DNA of 12,277 nucleotides. It comes from Halothece sp. MAG (GTDB lineage Bacteria > Cyanobacteriota > Cyanobacteriia > Cyanobacteriales > Rubidibacteraceae). A program made the position numbers and the translations under genes. The stretch lies in NCBI GenBank assembly GCA_018610095.1, contig JAHEOB010000292.1, positions 1 to 12,277 of the forward strand, read 5' to 3'. Positions 7,313-12,277 of this stretch are shown here, piece after piece. How positions within the stretch are numbered: position 1 is the stretch's first letter; each line of letters begins with the position of its first letter. The notes beneath the pieces are model-generated. The model made no database searches and had not been told where the DNA came from. It saw only the letters and a program-made list of their open reading frames with translations.

Positions 7313-8620
7313 TTATTGACTGGTTTCTAGCGCTCGATTTGGTTGGCTAATTTTTGTTTGTAATACAGAAAATGCTTTCTTAAATTGGGGATCCTCTAAG
7401 GTTCCTAATCGATCACGATTCAGTTGTAATGCTTCTTTTTGTTGTTCTGTCAATTTTACTGTTTTATCAGGCTTAATCCCTTCTTCGTTAATATCCCGAC
7501 CATCAGGCGTTAAATATTTGGAAACTGTTACGGCCAATCCCGATCCATCTCCTAAACCTCGGACTTTTTGAACACGCCCTTTACCAAAAGTTTGTGACCC
7601 CACAATTACGGCGCGATCGTGATCTTGTAATGCGCCAGCGAGAATTTCACTGGCACTAGCCGAACCATTATTGACCAAAACCACTAAGGGTTTATCCGTT
7701 AAAGCCTTGCCATTAGCCGTTTTTTGATCGACCGTTCCTTCACGATTGACCGTAGAGACAATTTTGCCTTGATCAATCCACATTCGAGAAATTTCAACAC
7801 TGGCTTCCAATAATCCGCCAGGATTAGATCGTAAATCTAAAATATATCCTTGGACTCCTTTTTGCTCCAAATTTTTAATAGCGGTTCTCATTTCCCCAGC
7901 AGCGTTGGCATTAAATTGATTAAGACGAATATAGCCCACGGTTTCATTATCCGAAATTTGTTTTAAGTCCGTCTTAACGGCAGAAACTTCAATTTGGGCA
8001 CGGGTAATATCATACTGTAATGTTTTTTCACCCCGTTGAATCGTTAAAGTTACCTCTGTGCCTGGTTTACCTCGAATGAGTTTTACTGCCTCATTCAAAT
8101 CCATTCCTTTGGTACTTTTCCCATTAATGGCAGTAATTAAATCTTGTGAAGTGATGCCAGCTTTTTCCGCCGGTGTATCATCAATGGGAGCAATTACACG
8201 AATTTGCTCTGTTTCTTCATCAAGAGTAATTTGAATCCCAACACCTGTCAATTCCCCAGAGGTATCAACTTTTAAGTTTTTAAACTCCTCTGGGGTCATA
8301 AAGCGCGTATAGGGATCATCTAGATCCTCAAGCATCTGTTCAATGGCATTGTAGGCTTGTTGCTTATTCTCATAAGAACGACTGAGGTATTCTTCTCGAA
8401 CCGCTTTCCAATCAACCCCATTAAAAGTGGCATCAACATATTGTTGATTAATAATTTGCCAAACCTCGTCCACCAGTTCTTTGGGACTTTCTTTTAAAAA
8501 GGCTTGACTTTGGGACAAATAAAGCCCCGCACCCGTAACAGCAACTGTGGTTAACATTGCTGTTGTTGCACCAAGGACAAGTCCACGTTTTGTCATTATC
8601 ATAAGCCTAGGGTTATCCAA
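7313..8620 (-). CDS. ctpA: C-terminal processing peptidase, S41 family (CtpA type)
   Basis: 435 residues in the longest reading. An N-terminal hydrophobic segment (about 13-35, GLVLGATTAMLTTVAVTGAG) is a signal peptide or anchor sending it to the lumen/periplasm. A PDZ domain spans about 122-210 (GVGIQI, then SQDLITAINGKSTKGM). The protease core follows with YILDLRSNPGGLL (259-271). Catalytic Ser322 lies in GSASASEIL and Lys347 in TFGKGRVQ, 25 residues apart as in plant D1 protease and E. coli Prc. Cyanobacterial paralogues either mature the photosystem II D1 protein or do general tail-directed proteolysis; which one this is cannot be told. The TTG at 8620 opens the frame, but ATG at 8602 or 8596 (MTKRGLVLG) looks more likely, with AGG nine bases before 8596. 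Divergent from ftsQ. Confidence 0.93.
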   Translation of the reverse strand: MDNPRLMIMTKRGLVLGATTAMLTTVAVTGAGLYLSQSQAFLKESPKELVDEVWQIINQQYVDATFNGVDWKAVREEYLSRSYENKQQAYNAIEQMLEDLDDPYTRFMTPEEFKNLKVDTSGELTGVGIQITLDEETEQIRVIAPIDDTPAEKAGITSQDLITAINGKSTKGMDLNEAVKLIRGKPGTEVTLTIQRGEKTLQYDITRAQIEVSAVKTDLKQISDNETVGYIRLNQFNANAAGEMRTAIKNLEQKGVQGYILDLRSNPGGLLEASVEISRMWIDQGKIVSTVNREGTVDQKTANGKALTDKPLVVLVNNGSASASEILAGALQDHDRAVIVGSQTFGKGRVQKVRGLGDGSGLAVTVSKYLTPDGRDINEEGIKPDKTVKLTEQQKEALQLNRDRLGTLEDPQFKKAFSVLQTKISQPNRALETSQ

Positions 8621-8641
8621 TTGAACGGTAAATATACAGGA

Positions 8642-8707
8642 AGGGTTAAGCCTACCCTAGCATATTTAGGGGCTGAGCAAACTACCCCTAAGATTTCGCA
8701 AATTTGC
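8642..8707. promoter_or_regulatory. ctpA-ftsQ divergent control region with stacked inverted repeats
   Basis: Three symmetric elements sit close together: AGGGT-N7-ACCCT (8642-8658), TTAGGGG-N12-CCCCTAA (8666-8691) and the perfect palindrome GCAAATTTGC (8698-8707). A weak -10-like TACATT (8717-8722) follows on the plus strand. No strong consensus promoter is seen. The arrangement suggests operators shared by the two divergent genes, but hairpin functions in RNA are equally possible. Confidence 0.35.
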
Positions 8708-8736
8708 CTGATACGGTACATTGAAGAGCAAATTCT

Positions 8737-9579
8737 TTGATTAATATCTTAACTGAGATCATGAACTCCACAAATTCTCTGATTGAAACCCAACGTCATC
8801 GGCGAGTGGCGCTCAAGCGAAAACGACGGATTAGATTGTTCCAATCGCTATGGCGATCGCTGCTAGTATCTACCATGGCAGGGGGATTGGTGTGGGCAAC
8901 TTTCTTACCCCAATGGAAGATTCAGGAACCTCAACAAATTTCTATCCAAGGGAATCAATATTTAACCGATCAAGCACTCAGCGAAATTATAGTGGATACA
9001 ACCTCGGAATCGATCATTACTGTCGCGCCCCAAGACATCGCAAGCAAATTGCAAGAGGAAACCTCAGTCAAGGATGTTTCTGTTTCCCGTAAATTATATC
9101 CACCTCGTTTGATCATTACTGTACAAGAACGTGAACCTGTTGCACGAACAGTTCCCCATTCCCAAGTTTCCGAAATTCAACAGCAAGGTTACCTTGACGC
9201 AAAAGGGGTTTGGATGCCTAAACAATATTATCAATCTTCTGAACAATTCCCTACTCCCCCCTTTACCATTATTGGTTATCGACCCCAATATCGCTGGCAA
9301 TGGGTTCAACTGTACCAAAAATTTAAAAATTCCCCTATAGAAATTCAAACCTTACATTGGCAAGATCCAGCGAATTTAATCTTAGAAACGGAATTGGGTA
9401 TGGTACATCTTGGCGGGAATTTGGAATCCATCTCTCAACAAATTCGGAAATTAGCGCAGTTACAAACTCTGCCCCAGCGATTATCTCTCAACGACATTCG
9501 CTATATTAATTTAAAAAATCCCGACTTTATTTTACTCGATCTAGTTCCACAAGCAAGGAATAACGATGAGCCAAAGTGA
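8737..9579 (+). CDS. ftsQ: cell division protein FtsQ/DivIB
   Basis: 280 residues from TTG at 8737, or 272 from ATG at 8761 (MNSTNSLIETQ), which I think the likelier start; Shine-Dalgarno evidence is weak for both (GAAGAG eight bases before the TTG, GAG three before the ATG). A basic cytosolic tail (RHRRVALKRKRRIR, about 20-33) precedes one membrane helix (about 38-58). A POTRA domain follows (about 63-133, with ISIQGNQYLTDQALSEIIV and LYPPRLIITVQEREPVA), then the FtsQ beta domain. It is a bitopic divisome protein linking early and late division proteins. In cyanobacteria ftsQ is typically followed by ftsZ; here a transposable element starts ten bases after the stop and ftsZ is absent. Confidence 0.92.
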   Translation: MINILTEIMNSTNSLIETQRHRRVALKRKRRIRLFQSLWRSLLVSTMAGGLVWATFLPQWKIQEPQQISIQGNQYLTDQALSEIIVDTTSESIITVAPQDIASKLQEETSVKDVSVSRKLYPPRLIITVQEREPVARTVPHSQVSEIQQQGYLDAKGVWMPKQYYQSSEQFPTPPFTIIGYRPQYRWQWVQLYQKFKNSPIEIQTLHWQDPANLILETELGMVHLGGNLESISQQIRKLAQLQTLPQRLSLNDIRYINLKNPDFILLDLVPQARNNDEPK

Positions 9580-9592
9580 ACTACTTTCTTGA
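9566..9592 (+). pseudogene. eight-codon reading frame overlapping the ftsQ stop, possibly a truncated downstream gene
   Basis: ATG at 9566 overlaps the ftsQ TGA stop (9577-9579) in another frame and reads MSQSELLS before TGA at 9590-9592. That TGA overlaps the inferred edge of the mobile element (TTGA, 9589-9592). A start overlapping the upstream stop is the usual mark of translational coupling, so this may be the first codons of a gene displaced by the insertion or a later rearrangement. Joining across the predicted empty site gives only 13 codons (ending WIKIV), so the rest of a gene is not recovered. Speculative. Confidence 0.25.
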
Positions 9593-9596
9593 TACT

Positions 9597-9627
9597 CTCT
9601 CGTTAAGTCTAGCGACTATAACGGGAG
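9597..9627. repeat. right-end subterminal hairpin of the tnpB element
   Basis: CTCTCGTTA (9597-9605) pairs with TAACGGGAG (9619-9627) with one wobble or mismatch, around a 13-base loop. It is the same-orientation partner of 11000-11030. ATTC (9628-9631) beside it reads GAAT on the tnpB strand, the IS608-type right guide. Confidence 0.75.
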
Positions 9628-9632
9628 ATTCT

Positions 9633-10934
9633 TCAGATGCTCCGTAGGAGCCGGCGCTTCGCGCCTACGAGCCTGAACGGTTGTATCAAGCAACCACTAA
9701 TACGTCGGAGAAACTGGTTCTCCTTCGCTTTACTTAAACTTAGATATTTTCTGAGTATGTTTAATGCCCCATTTGCATCTGCGTTGACTAACTTCCCAGA
9801 CGCGGTACGATATAACCCACGTTTAACCCGCTTTCCACTAAATTTAGATGTCTGAGGATTGTCTGCGTTATAAACTGGAAGTGGGTCACCATCGAAGGCT
9901 GAGGCTTTAGACGTATAACTCTCTTCTTGCTCAACATAAGTTAAACCTACCCGTTCACATAGGCTTTTCAGCTTGAGACGAAACAGGTGATGAGGGATTT
10001 GGACAAAGTTTTGATTGTTGCGAGTGCCCAAATTAACATTTTGTTTGATGGTTGGGTTGTATCCCACAACAACTTTCCCAATCCCCTGAGCAAGACAGTG
10101 ATTGACCAAGTAACGGACTGCTTGGTTCATATAATCTTTAACTTGGTTGAAACGTTTATAATAAACAGAAGCCTGTTGTTTAGTTAATCCTTTAATTCCC
10201 TGCCCGTCTTTGATTGACTGAAGACGGCTATTACGCTTGTTAAACCACTGATTTTTAGACTTTAACTTCTTACCATCAAGGATAAAAGACTCTCCTTTAG
10301 TCGTTACACAAGTAGCTAGGTTGTTAACTCCTAAATCAATAGCAACAGTCCCGTCTCCAACACAGCGAGGCTCTTGTTCGGATTGTTCATACACATAAGC
10401 AACCTCAAAGTAATGAGCCCCTTGTTTGGGAATTATCCTAATCTCTTTAATCTGTTTGTCCCTTATGCGTTCTGGAATGGTGATAGTTACTGTACCAAAA
10501 TGACGGCGAAATACTCTTGCCATGGGAATAGTAAATCGCCAATCTTTCTGGGGAAACTTCTCCCAGTCTCTTTTCCGAATCGGGATGATTAAAGGGAAGA
10601 AACCATCTTTAGGTAGATAATTAGGAAGTTTAATTTTTGCGTTATACTGAGCAACGGTTCGTTGTTTTAGCAAGTTAAAGAAACTACGAAAAGCCCGATC
10701 TACCACCTTCATCGTCTGCTGACCAACATCGGTAGCTAACATTTTGTAGTTCTCATTATCCTTACAAAGATGATATGCCCCTTCATACCGCAGATACTTC
10801 CGTTGTTGGAAGAAATACTGTCGTTGTTGGTACAAACAGACGTTAAACAGGTTTTTAGATACTCTACAGGCAGCCTTTAGAGCACTCTCTTCCTGTTTAT
10901 TCAGTTTTAGCCGATTTTGTTGTGTTAGTAACAT
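9633..10934 (-). CDS. tnpB: TnpB-family RNA-guided nuclease with atypical RuvC site
   Basis: 433 residues and intact. The N-terminal half (1-190) fits the wedge/recognition region. RuvC-I is AIDLGVNNLAT (198-208) with Asp200; RuvC-III is NADANGALNILRK (384-396) with Asp386. The RuvC-II strand reads KVVVGYN (287-293), lacking the usual glutamate, and instead VEQEESYTSKAS (334-345) offers Glu335, Glu337 or Glu338 in front of the YTS motif. The four zinc-ribbon cysteines of common TnpB are missing between 342 and 384. This pattern matches the rearranged catalytic site reported for Fanzor-related TnpB proteins, so nuclease activity is plausible. Relatives are RNA-guided DNA nucleases that help retain the element at its site. 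ATG at 10934 follows a good promoter but has a weak Shine-Dalgarno. The last codons (RLVGAKRRLLRSI) are written in a palindrome. Confidence 0.92.
   Translation of the reverse strand: MLLTQQNRLKLNKQEESALKAACRVSKNLFNVCLYQQRQYFFQQRKYLRYEGAYHLCKDNENYKMLATDVGQQTMKVVDRAFRSFFNLLKQRTVAQYNAKIKLPNYLPKDGFFPLIIPIRKRDWEKFPQKDWRFTIPMARVFRRHFGTVTITIPERIRDKQIKEIRIIPKQGAHYFEVAYVYEQSEQEPRCVGDGTVAIDLGVNNLATCVTTKGESFILDGKKLKSKNQWFNKRNSRLQSIKDGQGIKGLTKQQASVYYKRFNQVKDYMNQAVRYLVNHCLAQGIGKVVVGYNPTIKQNVNLGTRNNQNFVQIPHHLFRLKLKSLCERVGLTYVEQEESYTSKASAFDGDPLPVYNADNPQTSKFSGKRVKRGLYRTASGKLVNADANGALNILRKYLSLSKAKENQFLRRISGCLIQPFRLVGAKRRLLRSI
9643..9669. repeat. palindrome within the last codons of tnpB
   Basis: CGTAGG (9643-9648) pairs with CCTACG (9664-9669) and CGC (9655-9657) with GCG (9661-9663) around a TTC loop, with a bulge on one arm. 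An alternative pairing uses GGCGC with GCGCC. It is GC-rich, unlike its AT-rich surroundings, and resembles small dispersed cyanobacterial repeats. It probably serves as part of the TnpB guide RNA. Confidence 0.6.
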
Positions 10935-10959
10935 CTAAATCAACCCGCTAATTACTAAG

Positions 10960-10988
10960 ATTATAGCGGATTAAGATGCTTTTGTCAG
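10960..10988 (-). promoter_or_regulatory. tnpB promoter in the left end
   Basis: On the minus strand CTGACA (10988-10983), a 17-base spacer and a perfect TATAAT (10965-10960) form a near-consensus sigma-70 promoter. Transcription would begin near 10953, about 19 bases before the ATG at 10934. The first base of the -35 box is also the first base of the outer stem of the left-end palindrome. Confidence 0.7.
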
Positions 10989-11042
10989 CGACATTTCCTC
11001 TCCCGTTAAACCTAACGGCTATAACGGGAGTCCCCATGTCGC
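10988..11042. repeat. left-end imperfect palindrome of the tnpB element
   Basis: The inner stem CTCCCGTTA (11000-11008) / TAACGGGAG (11022-11030) is perfect over nine pairs. An outer stem GCGACAT (10988-10994) / ATGTCGC (11036-11042) adds seven pairs across a symmetric five-by-five internal loop. CCGTTA (11003-11008) can also pair with TAACGG (11013-11018), so two folds compete. The inner hairpin matches the right-end one; the outer stem is found only here. Confidence 0.75.
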
Positions 11043-11049
11043 ATTTAAG

Positions 11050-11148
11050 ATGGATCAAAATAGTGTAATTGATTTTAATGGCTTAGCAAAAATGGCTTAG
11101 CAATTTGGCTCCAAGATTGTGGCACAAGGCTTTTGAGGAGTCGCTACT
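11050..11148. other. flank between the element and glyQ, with a 14-base tandem repeat
   Basis: The stretch begins with ATGG, the reverse complement of the proposed CCAT target motif. AATGGCTTAGCAAA (11077-11090) is followed directly by AATGGCTTAGCAAT (11091-11104). On the plus strand ATG at 11050 reads 16 codons (MDQNSVIDFNGLAKMA) to a stop inside the second repeat; with only one repeat copy the frame would run to 30 codons. No family is recognised and no ribosome binding site is seen. No clear glyQ terminator was found. Confidence 0.45.
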
Positions 11149-12051
11149 CTAATTAGGCGTAGCAACTTTAGCTTGTTTCTTTAATAGGGGAAATCCTAAT
11201 TCCTCTCGTTGCTGGTAATAGCGTTGAGCTGTTTGGCGAGCTAAATCTCGAATACGACCAATGTAGCGAGTTCGTTCCGTCACTGAAATAACACCTCTTG
11301 CTTCCAATAAATTAAACGTATGAGAACATTTCAAAACATAATCTAGACTTGGTAACACTAATCCCTTTTCAATTAATTGATGTGCTTCTTGTTCATATAG
11401 CGTAAATAATTGAAATAATCGTTCTGGATTAGAGGCTTCAAAATTATAGGTACAATGTTCAATTTCCCCTTGTAAATGGATTTCCCCATAATCAATTTGT
11501 TCATTCCATTGAATATTAATCAGGGCATCAACTTCCTGTAAATACATGGCAATTCGTTCTAAGCCATAGGTGATTTCAATGGAGACGGGATGACAGTCAA
11601 TACCACCACACTGCTGAAAATAAGTAAACTGCGTAATTTCCATACCATCTAGCCAAACTTCCCAACCGACTCCCCAAGCACCAAGGGTTGGGGCTTCCCA
11701 ATTATCTTCCACAAAACGAACATCATGCTGTTCAGGTTGAATGCCTAGAGCTCGTAGCGATTCTAAAAACACTTCCTGAATATTGGTGGGTGAAGGCTTA
11801 ATCAGAACTTGATATTGGTAGTAATGTTGGAATCGATTTGGATTATCGCCATATCGTCCATCAGTAGGACGTCTGCAAGGTTCAACATAAGCAACAGACC
11901 AAGGTTCGGGGCCAATTGCTCTTAAAAAAGTATGCGGGCTCATTGTTCCTGCCCCCTTTTCCGTATCGTAAGGTTGCGCAATTAAACAACCTTGATTACT
12001 CCAGAATTGGTTTAAGCTCGCCACGATTGACTGAAAACTTGTGGAAGACAT
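11149..12051 (-). CDS. glyQ: glycyl-tRNA synthetase alpha subunit
   Basis: 300 residues, the normal size for the separate alpha chain of the bacterial alpha2-beta2 glycyl-tRNA synthetase (class II). It holds the aminoacylation site; the beta chain (glyS) binds tRNA and is not in this window, as is common in cyanobacteria where the two genes are apart. Seen: SIVASLNQFWSNQGC near the start, QPYDTEKGAGTMSPHTFLRA (26-45), the class II motif 2 region VEPCRRPTDGRYGDNPNR (56-73) with its RFQHYYQYQV continuation, and motif 3 as YGLERIAMYLQ (162-172). The start ATG at 12051 gives the family-typical N-terminus, but the Shine-Dalgarno is weak. It converges on ftsQ and the mobile element. Confidence 0.97.
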   Translation of the reverse strand: MSSTSFQSIVASLNQFWSNQGCLIAQPYDTEKGAGTMSPHTFLRAIGPEPWSVAYVEPCRRPTDGRYGDNPNRFQHYYQYQVLIKPSPTNIQEVFLESLRALGIQPEQHDVRFVEDNWEAPTLGAWGVGWEVWLDGMEITQFTYFQQCGGIDCHPVSIEITYGLERIAMYLQEVDALINIQWNEQIDYGEIHLQGEIEHCTYNFEASNPERLFQLFTLYEQEAHQLIEKGLVLPSLDYVLKCSHTFNLLEARGVISVTERTRYIGRIRDLARQTAQRYYQQREELGFPLLKKQAKVATPN

Positions 12052-12152
12052 TTGTGTACTATTCCATTTTGCTTCGTTGGTGTTAACTATTGTGCCATAC
12101 CCCTGAGCAAGTGGGGAATAGAAAGAAAATCAAAAATTTTTTGGGAAAGCGG

Positions 12153-12182
12153 TTGACAGTACAGGGAGGGGGGGGCTATATT
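12153..12182 (+). promoter_or_regulatory. strong rightward promoter with a G8 tract in the spacer
   Basis: A perfect -35 TTGACA (12153-12158) and TATATT (12177-12182; five of six to consensus) are separated by 18 bases. The spacer contains GGG-A-GGGGGGGG (12164-12175) ending one base before the -10 box. It points away from glyQ and drives whatever begins to the right. The match is the best promoter in the window. Confidence 0.75.
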
Positions 12183-12189
12183 GGTTAAT

Positions 12190-12277
12190 GCGCTTTAACG
12201 GAGGTTTTCAAACACCGCCGTGAGAGCCATCTGAACCTAGACAAAGCAATATTGGAAAAGCCTGAATTAACGCCTCG
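12190..12277 (+). other. structured leader running off the window edge, possibly of an rRNA operon
   Basis: No open reading frame of note is seen after the promoter. ACGGAGGT (12198-12205) pairs with ACCGCCGT (12214-12221), one mismatch, around an eight-base loop. The later CTGAACCTAGACAAAGCAAT (12231-12250) resembles the antitermination/leader stretches that precede 16S rRNA in cyanobacteria. With the strong promoter this suggests a stable-RNA operon, but it could also be a 5' untranslated region of a highly expressed gene. The identity cannot be settled here. Confidence 0.35.

Larger units (their letters stand above)
9589..9670 (-). ncRNA. predicted right-end guide RNA scaffold (reRNA/omegaRNA) of TnpB
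   Basis: TnpB proteins use an RNA made from the 3' end of tnpB plus the right end, with the guide copied from DNA just outside the element. Seen here: a hairpin in the last tnpB codons (9643-9669: CGTAGG paired with CCTACG plus a GCG/CGC inner stem around TTC), the 31-base right-end hairpin (9627-9597), then TCAA at 9592-9589. The guide would be the minus strand from 9588 downward, beginning GAAAGTAGTTCACTTTGG, which is the end of ftsQ. The 5' limit of the RNA is unknown and probably lies further inside tnpB. Confidence 0.45.
9589..11049 (-). mobile_element. tnpB-only IS200/IS605-type element (no tnpA)
   Basis: The unit holds only tnpB on the minus strand, so its left end is near 11049 and its right end near 9589. 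Related 31-base hairpins occur at both ends in the same orientation (9597-9627 and 11000-11030; 26 of 31 identical, all five differences transitions), as expected for TnpA-recognised subterminal palindromes. On the tnpB strand the right hairpin is preceded by GAAT and followed, eight bases on, by TCAA, exactly the guide and cleavage tetranucleotides of IS608. The left hairpin is preceded by GGGA, which pairs by the same rule with CCAT 19 bases further out (11053-11050), so CCAT is the candidate target motif. Boundaries are inferred from this logic. Without tnpA it can move only in trans. There are no terminal inverted repeats, as expected. Confidence 0.75.

Noticed and set aside
9589..9593. 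TTGAT at the left edge as an ISDra2-type target motif
   Set aside because: It would be the target motif only if the left end were here, but tnpB orientation puts the right end at this side; on the tnpB strand it reads as the TCAA cleavage motif.
9637..10592. Plus-strand open frames opposite tnpB
   Set aside because: tnpB is intact with RuvC motifs; the antisense frames have no domains or start signals.
12097..12145. Hairpin CCCC...GGGG followed by an A/T run as a terminator
   Set aside because: The stem is only four to five pairs with a long gap to the T-run, and no gene reads rightward into it.
1..12277. CRISPR array, tRNA genes, defence gene cluster
   Set aside because: No repeat-spacer periodicity, no tRNA-like cloverleaf and no cluster of defence genes was seen; apart from the tnpB element the region is housekeeping.

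Overview
The window looks like cyanobacterial chromosome. Four perfect HIP1 octamers (GCGATCGC) lie at 5149, 6506, 7065 and 8853. The gene set (CtpA-type protease, FtsQ, separate-subunit GlyQ, MgtE, small YggT-like proteins) fits that phylum. The species cannot be fixed from the sequence; a unicellular cyanobacterium is likely.

Layout from left to right. (1) 1-1104 (+): 3' part of a HerA/DUF87-type ATPase cut by the window edge. (2) 1165-2226 (+): two tandem paralogous small membrane proteins of YggT type with acidic or Asn/Gln-rich N-terminal tails. (3) 2253-6269 (-): leuS, then mgtE upstream of it, separated by 63 bases that hold a plausible leuS promoter. (4) 6433-6867 (+): a soluble, helical acidic protein transcribed divergently from mgtE and closed by a clear hairpin/T-run terminator. 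(5) 6938-8620 (-): a four-helix membrane protein downstream of the S41 protease ctpA. (6) 8737-9579 (+): ftsQ, divergent from ctpA. (7) 9589-11049: a tnpB-only IS200/IS605-type element, tnpB on the minus strand, with related hairpins at both ends. (8) 11149-12051 (-): glyQ. (9) 12052-12277: intergenic DNA with a strong rightward promoter and a structured leader running off the edge, possibly the start of a stable-RNA operon.

Most genes are housekeeping: translation (LeuS, GlyQ), magnesium uptake (MgtE), division (FtsQ) and thylakoid/periplasmic proteolysis (CtpA). The most interesting part is the mobile element directly after ftsQ, where cyanobacteria usually carry ftsZ. Its TnpB lacks the usual RuvC-II glutamate and the zinc-ribbon cysteines, and instead has a glutamate cluster just before a YTS motif. 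This resembles the rearranged catalytic site described for Fanzor-related TnpB proteins. No tnpA is present, so the element would need TnpA from elsewhere to move. The ends show IS608-like recognition signals (GAAT/TCAA on the right), which allow a prediction of exact boundaries and of the guide segment of its right-end RNA.
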